Assembly: GCA_902791295.1 (NCBI GenBank)
Contig: CADAVI010000035.1
Span: 1-33,557, forward strand
Length of the DNA: 33,557 nucleotides
From: an uncultured Bacteroidales bacterium
GTDB lineage: Bacteria; Bacteroidota; Bacteroidia; Bacteroidales; Bacteroidaceae
Reading direction: 5' to 3'
Shown here: positions 30,815 to 33,557 of the stretch, one piece after another
Layout of the letters: the number at the start of each line of letters is the position of its first letter
Position numbering within the stretch: the first letter of the stretch is position 1
Program-made: the position numbers and the translations under genes
Notes under the pieces: model-generated
What the model was told of the DNA's origin: nothing
The model's database searches: none
The model's input: only the letters and a program-made list of their open reading frames with translations

Positions 30815-31595
30815 ATGAAAAAAGTAACAAGAAGCCGTCGACGCCCGCAACGCCGCCGAGGCCAAGTACAACGAGCAGTCGCTCTCTCTGCGCGAGTGTG
30901 AGACCAACAGCAAGAACTACGAGCGCATGCTCACGGCTGCACAGCGCGAGATGGGCGACCTGAAGACGGCCAACAGCGCCCTGCAGGCCTCTCTGACCAG
31001 CAGCGTCACCGCCAGCGGCGCCAACATCTCCAAGCTCGTCGATGAAATCAACGCCTCCAACAAGTACATCAAGCAGCTCGTCGAGGCCAAGTCGAAGAGC
31101 GACTCCCTGAGCCTGGCTCTGACCAACAAGCTGACGCGCTCCCTCTCCCGCGAGGAACTGAAGGACGTTGACGTTCAGGTGCTCAAGGGCGTGGTGTATA
31201 TCTCGCTCAACGACAACATGCTCTACAAGAGCGGCAGCTATGAGATTAGCCCGGCTGCAGCCGAGACGCTCTCCAAGATTGCCAAGATTATCACCGACTA
31301 CAGCGACTACGAGGTGCTCATCGAGGGCAACACGGACGATGTGCCCATCTCGAAGACCAACATCCGCAACAACTGGGACCTCTCCTGCCTGCGTGCTTCT
31401 AGTGTCGTTCAGGAGCTGCAGACGCGCTACGGTGTGAACCCCAGCCGCATGACGGCCGGCGGTCGCGGCGAGTACAACCCCATTGCCGACAACGCCACCG
31501 ACGACGGCCGCACGCGCAACCGCCGCACCCAGATCATCATCACGCCGAAGCTCGACCAGTTCATGGAGCTCATCGACCAGGCTCCTGCCGAGTGA
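30815..31595 (+). pseudogene. OmpA-family cell-wall-binding protein, 5' end deleted and frameshifted
   Basis: From 30828 to 31595 one frame reads a coiled-coil region (EAVDARNAAEAKYNEQSLSL, then TNSKNYERMLTAAQREMGDL) followed by an OmpA C-terminal peptidoglycan-binding domain. The domain includes SYEISPAAAETLSKIAKIIT, EGNTDDVPISKTNIRNNWDL and GRTRNRRTQI. The start codon region (MTMKKVT at 30809-30829) is in another frame and runs into TGA at 30899-30901 after 28-30 codons. The signal peptide and probably a lipobox are missing between them. Either a deletion removed them or the assembly collapsed here. Internal ATG 30927 could give a 222-residue product, but without export it could not reach the cell wall. 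Confidence 0.65.
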
Positions 31596-31620
31596 TTTTA
31601 GCGCATCGATATTTCCCACA

Positions 31621-31650
31621 AAGACTCGCCCTCGCGGCGGGTCTTTTTTT
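31621..31650 (+). terminator. Intrinsic terminator after the OmpA-family gene
   Basis: AAGACTCGCC (31621-31630) pairs with GGCGGGTCTT (31636-31645) with one T-G pair and a 5-base loop, followed by T to 31650. It is on the plus strand, 26 bp after the stop. Confidence 0.85.
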
Positions 31651-31753
31651 GCTCCCCGTTTTTACTCCCCAGTGCTTCTGCATAGCAAATGGGGCCGAGT
31701 GTAATCACTCACGCTCGGCTGAGTCGGAACAAGAACAACCGTAAAATTCAAAA

Positions 31754-31916
31754 AATTCTCATTTTCTCACAAAAGAAAGAGAGAAAGGGGCAAAAAGAGA
31801 GAAAAGAAATATATCAAGAAAAGAAGTTTATAGTTAACTATTTCCTACTAACGTAGTAAACAGTTCCCTATAAACTGAGAAAAAAGCCAGTGAGAATTTT
31901 TTTGAGAATTTTTTCG
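31754..31916. repeat. Inverted TGAGAATT arrays around a hairpin
   Basis: AATTCTCATTTTCTCAC (31754-31770) faces TGAGAATTTTTTTGAGAATT (31891-31910). Between them, 31826-31848 and 31853-31875 form an imperfect 23-bp hairpin (GTTTATAG...CTATAAAC, about five mismatches) with a 4-base loop TAAC. Confidence 0.65.
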
Positions 31917-32117
31917 TAGCGCGATGCGCTCCGCAGTTTTTATTTTTTGAGGCTCTGTTTGCCTGGCTTGGGTTCATGAGGCTTGCCCCATAGACATTGC
32001 TCACGCTCGGCAGACATGAAGCAAGCTTCTGTTTGCCCTCACTTAATCGCAAAGTTGTCAAGTTTTACGCATATACGCATATATGCACCCACTGGCGTGT
32101 TATTATAAAATCGCACA

Positions 32118-32140
32118 TGAGAATTTGAGAATTGAGAATT
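32118..32140 (+). repeat. Three TGAGAATT units, 7-8 bp apart
   Basis: TGAGAATT occurs at 32118-32125, 32126-32133 and 32133-32140. The orientation is the same as the copies at 31891-31916. It lies 84 bp upstream of the orphan promoter box. Confidence 0.7.
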
Positions 32141-32224
32141 TGATAAAATTTCTTCGATTGTTATATTTCACTGATTTACATTGGAGTTACAAGAAGAGTG
32201 GCTCATTTCGTTATTTTTATGTCG

Positions 32225-32232
32225 TACCTTTG
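32225..32232 (+). promoter_or_regulatory. Orphan -7 box TACCTTTG, plus strand
   Basis: GTCGTACCTTTGCACCGTC at 32221-32239 is a strong -7 region with no gene downstream. The following 20 bp are CA-rich leader-like sequence, which then runs into the 22-bp repeat and the 3' end of msrA on the other strand. It differs by one base from the orphan promoter of island A. Confidence 0.45.
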
Positions 32233-32253
32233 CACCGTCAAACCAAAACAACG

Positions 32254-32300
32254 AGGAAAAATTTGCGGCCCCACGGGGGAAAATTTACGGCCCCACGGGA
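32254..32300. repeat. 22-bp tandem repeat, second locus
   Basis: Two units aligned on ATTTGCGGCCCCACGG (from 32261) and ATTTACGGCCCCACGG (from 32283), period 22. They share the core with the repeat after uvrB at 14968-15011. Confidence 0.7.
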
Positions 32301-32309
32301 AACCCAAAA

Positions 32310-32347
32310 TTCGGCCCCTCCAGCTCCCCATTTAGGGGAGTGCCGAA
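32310..32347. repeat. Two-part hairpin after the 22-bp repeat
   Basis: The outer arms TTCGGC (32310-32315) and GCCGAA (32342-32347) enclose an inner stem CTCCCC (32324-32329) / GGGGAG (32335-32340) with a 5-base loop. No T run follows on either strand, so it may be part of the repeat element and not a terminator for msrA. Confidence 0.6.
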
Positions 32348-32412
32348 AGAAAACCACACCGCGGGTGGAATTCAGCGAGGGAATGTCAAGAAAAGCGATC
32401 TTTGACTTATTG

Positions 32413-32937
32413 CTACAACAAATCCGAAGGGTCAGTATCCTTGGCCTGGCGGGCAAAGGCGAAGAGCGAGAGCGGCAGGTGGCAGTAGCCGTCGGGATTC
32501 TTGTCCAGGTAGTCCTGATGATAGTCCTCCGCCGGATAGTAGTTGCGCAAAGGTTCCTTCTCCACCACAAGAGGCTCCGGCCAGCGCTGCTGCTCCTCCT
32601 GCCAGACCTCCTCGATAAGCGGCAGATCGGCGGGGTCGGTGAAGTAGATGCCCGTGCGATAGCGTGTGCCCTCGTCGTGGCCCTGACGGTTGAGACTCGT
32701 AGGGTCGATGGCCTTGAAGAACATACGAAGGAGGAAGCGCAGGCTGACACGCGAGGGGTCGTAGCACACACGCACCGTCTCGGCAAAGCCCGTGGTGTCG
32801 GTATAGACCTCCTTGTAGCTGGGGTGCTCGGTATGGCCGTTGGCGAAGCCTGTTTCGGTGTCCGTCACGCCCTCTATCTGTTTGAAGAAATGCTCGGTGC
32901 CCCAGAAGCACCCGCCGGCGAAGTATATCTCTTTCAT
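32413..32937 (-). CDS. msrA: Peptide-methionine (S)-S-oxide reductase MsrA
   Basis: MsrA repairs methionine-S-sulfoxide in proteins. The 174-residue product has the catalytic motif GGCFWG (C10) right at the N-terminus, then TGFANGHTEHPSYKEVYTDT, GHDEGTRYRTGIYF and NYYPAEDYHQDYLDKNPDGY, all in the usual order. No signal peptide, so it is cytoplasmic, and no fused MsrB domain. ATG 32937 fits the family. A minus-strand -7 box TAATTTTG lies at 32993-33000, 55 bp upstream. Confidence 0.97.
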   Translation of the reverse strand: MKEIYFAGGCFWGTEHFFKQIEGVTDTETGFANGHTEHPSYKEVYTDTTGFAETVRVCYDPSRVSLRFLLRMFFKAIDPTSLNRQGHDEGTRYRTGIYFTDPADLPLIEEVWQEEQQRWPEPLVVEKEPLRNYYPAEDYHQDYLDKNPDGYCHLPLSLFAFARQAKDTDPSDLL

Positions 32938-32992
32938 CGTGAATTTACGTTAACAAACGATTTATCTATATCGGAATCAGGGTTTCCTTCTG

Positions 32993-33000
32993 CAAAATTA
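32993..33000 (-). promoter_or_regulatory. -7 box TAATTTTG for msrA
   Basis: The minus strand reads TAATTTTGCAGAAGG. A TTTG at 33024-33027 could be the -33 element at 23 bp, inside the heptamer array. Confidence 0.45.
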
Positions 33001-33013
33001 CACAAAATTTCGT

Positions 33014-33060
33014 CTTTAACCTCCAAACTTTAACCTTTAAACTTTAAACTTTAACCTTTA
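33014..33060. repeat. Heptamer tandem repeat, consensus CTTTAAM
   Basis: Units CTTTAAC, CTCCAAA, CTTTAAC, CTTTAAA, CTTTAAA, CTTTAAC and a partial CTTTA are in register. The array lies between the divergent -7 boxes of msrA and the serine hydrolase gene. Confidence 0.75.
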
Positions 33061-33065
33061 TTTCG

Positions 33066-33073
33066 TATATTTG
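33066..33073 (+). promoter_or_regulatory. -7 box TATATTTG for the serine hydrolase gene
   Basis: TTTCGTATATTTGCGCTGTT runs into ATG 33081, leaving only 7 bp between box and start codon. Confidence 0.55.
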
Positions 33074-33080
33074 CGCTGTT

Positions 33081-33557
33081 ATGAAGAAAAATAAACACAT
33101 TGCAGGAATCACACTCCTGCTCGCCCTCCTGGGCGGAGGCTTCTGGCTGAACGGCCTCTTGCCCATCATCACAGGCTATGCCGCCAAGAATCTCGCCTCG
33201 GCAACGTTCGTGTCGGGACGCGATGCCCGCGAGGTGGAAGCTTTGGACCTCAACTTCTCCTTCATCCGCTACACCTGCGACACGGTGGACAGCGCCGCCG
33301 GGACGGTGACGAGCCGCTTCCTCTGGGGCAAATCCACCGCCGTGTGGCGCGAGGGATGCGGCGTGACACTGCTCAGAGGCGCCACTGCCGACGAGCTGCG
33401 CGCCCGACGCTGTCCGCACAAGACTTCGAAGCCCGGCAGCGGGCGTCCGCTGCCCGAAGGCGACTCCGCCGTCAGCGCCAGGATGGCCCCTGTGGGAGAA
33501 GCCTTCGTGAAGGAACGCGCCTACGGCGGACATCCCTTCGCCTTTGTGGTGATGCAT
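33081..33557 (+). CDS. Serine hydrolase of the beta-lactamase/PBP4-like family, N-terminal part
   Basis: ATG 33081 opens a frame that is still open at the window end (159 codons). It starts MKKNKHIAGITLLLALLGGG with a hydrophobic segment that is a signal peptide or anchor. The next part, GYAAKNLASATFVSGRDARE and later VWREGCGVTLL, resembles the N-terminal region of secreted class C beta-lactamase-related esterases, where YAAK...FVSGR and YREGLGCTL-like segments occur. The catalytic S-x-x-K motif would lie beyond the window. Substrate unknown. The long minus-strand frame opposite is a shadow. Confidence 0.65.
   Translation, partial: MKKNKHIAGITLLLALLGGGFWLNGLLPIITGYAAKNLASATFVSGRDAREVEALDLNFSFIRYTCDTVDSAAGTVTSRFLWGKSTAVWREGCGVTLLRGATADELRARRCPHKTSKPGSGRPLPEGDSAVSARMAPVGEAFVKERAYGGHPFAFVVMH

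Larger units (their letters stand above)
31651..32412. other. Gene-poor, AT-rich island B
   Basis: About 760 bp with no credible gene on either strand. In order it holds a small hairpin GAGTG/CACTC (near 31696-31709), an inverted pair of TGAGAATT-type arrays around a long hairpin, a palindrome AGCGC-GAT-GCGCT (31918-31930), a third array, a plus-strand promoter with no gene, a 22-bp tandem repeat, and a hairpin at 32310-32347. The word TCACGCTCGG occurs twice (near 31709 and 32001). The plan matches island A (136-757). Confidence 0.7.

Noticed and set aside
30815..30840. Programmed frameshift at the A-run of the OmpA-family start (ATGAAAAAAGTAAC)
   Set aside because: The frame needed for the downstream domain has a TAA at 30825-30827, so a slip on the A-run would hit a stop. 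A later +1 shift would still give a protein with no signal peptide.

Overview
The window looks like chromosomal DNA of a Bacteroidales bacterium, probably Prevotella-like. The supporting signs are Bacteroidetes-type promoters (TTTG about 20 nt upstream of TAnnTTTG), few Shine-Dalgarno sites, a type B (CHU_C) secretion-sorting domain, the Bacteroidetes form of RNA polymerase omega, and DUF4293/DUF4494/DUF5020 family proteins. I cannot name the species from sequence alone. Codon third positions are GC-rich, which creates many long antisense open frames that are not genes.

Layout. 1-135 is the end of an acyl-CoA synthetase-type gene. 136-757 is a gene-poor, AT-rich island with inverted octamer arrays around a hairpin. 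758-871 may encode a 37-residue protein. 876-4500 (minus) reads kdgK-eda-map-tsaD: 2-keto-3-deoxygluconate catabolism joined to methionine aminopeptidase and the tRNA t6A enzyme. 4606-6669 (plus) reads a DUF3298-type lipoprotein, rsmG and a sirtuin. A tRNA-Thr(GGU) gene with an internal 10-bp duplication lies at 6755-6835 (minus). 6986-10318 (minus) is a secreted CHU_C protein directly followed by a shortened uvrA. 10409-12798 holds an outer-membrane barrel gene facing the bamD-rpoZ-DUF4293 operon. 12941-14965 is uvrB. 15107-15556 is hsp20 with a very good sigma-54 promoter, divergent from a formate/nitrite transporter, a secreted nitroreductase and a short hpf. 17621-18804 holds an Arg/His-rich secreted protein and a Bax-inhibitor-1 family gene.

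18805-19323 is a spacer with an 11-bp tandem array and a 14-bp hairpin. 19324-25036 is a tightly packed plus-strand operon: acyltransferase, large secreted amidase-like protein, unknown 101-residue protein, YgiQ radical SAM protein and DUF4494. 25090-28687 forms a probable nucleobase uptake set (uracil permease, Tsx-like DUF5020 channel, purine permease), followed by yggS. 29436-30635 (minus) is rplU-rpmA-queH. 30815-31595 is an OmpA-family gene that has lost its signal peptide and start frame. 31651-32412 is a second gene-poor island. msrA (minus) and the start of a serine hydrolase gene close the window.

Most genes are housekeeping or envelope functions. The less ordinary material is mainly non-coding. 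The two islands, about 31 kb apart, share one plan: TGA-starting octamers in inverted orientation around a hairpin, then a strong promoter with the shared string GTCGTAYCTTTGCACCGTC and no gene behind it. Other points are the duplicated tRNA, a UvrA that seems to lack its insertion domain, a sigma-54 promoter on a heat-shock gene, near-leaderless GTG genes, and several families of 7-, 11- and 22-bp intergenic repeats. I found no CRISPR array, transposase, integrase, phage gene or recognisable defence system.
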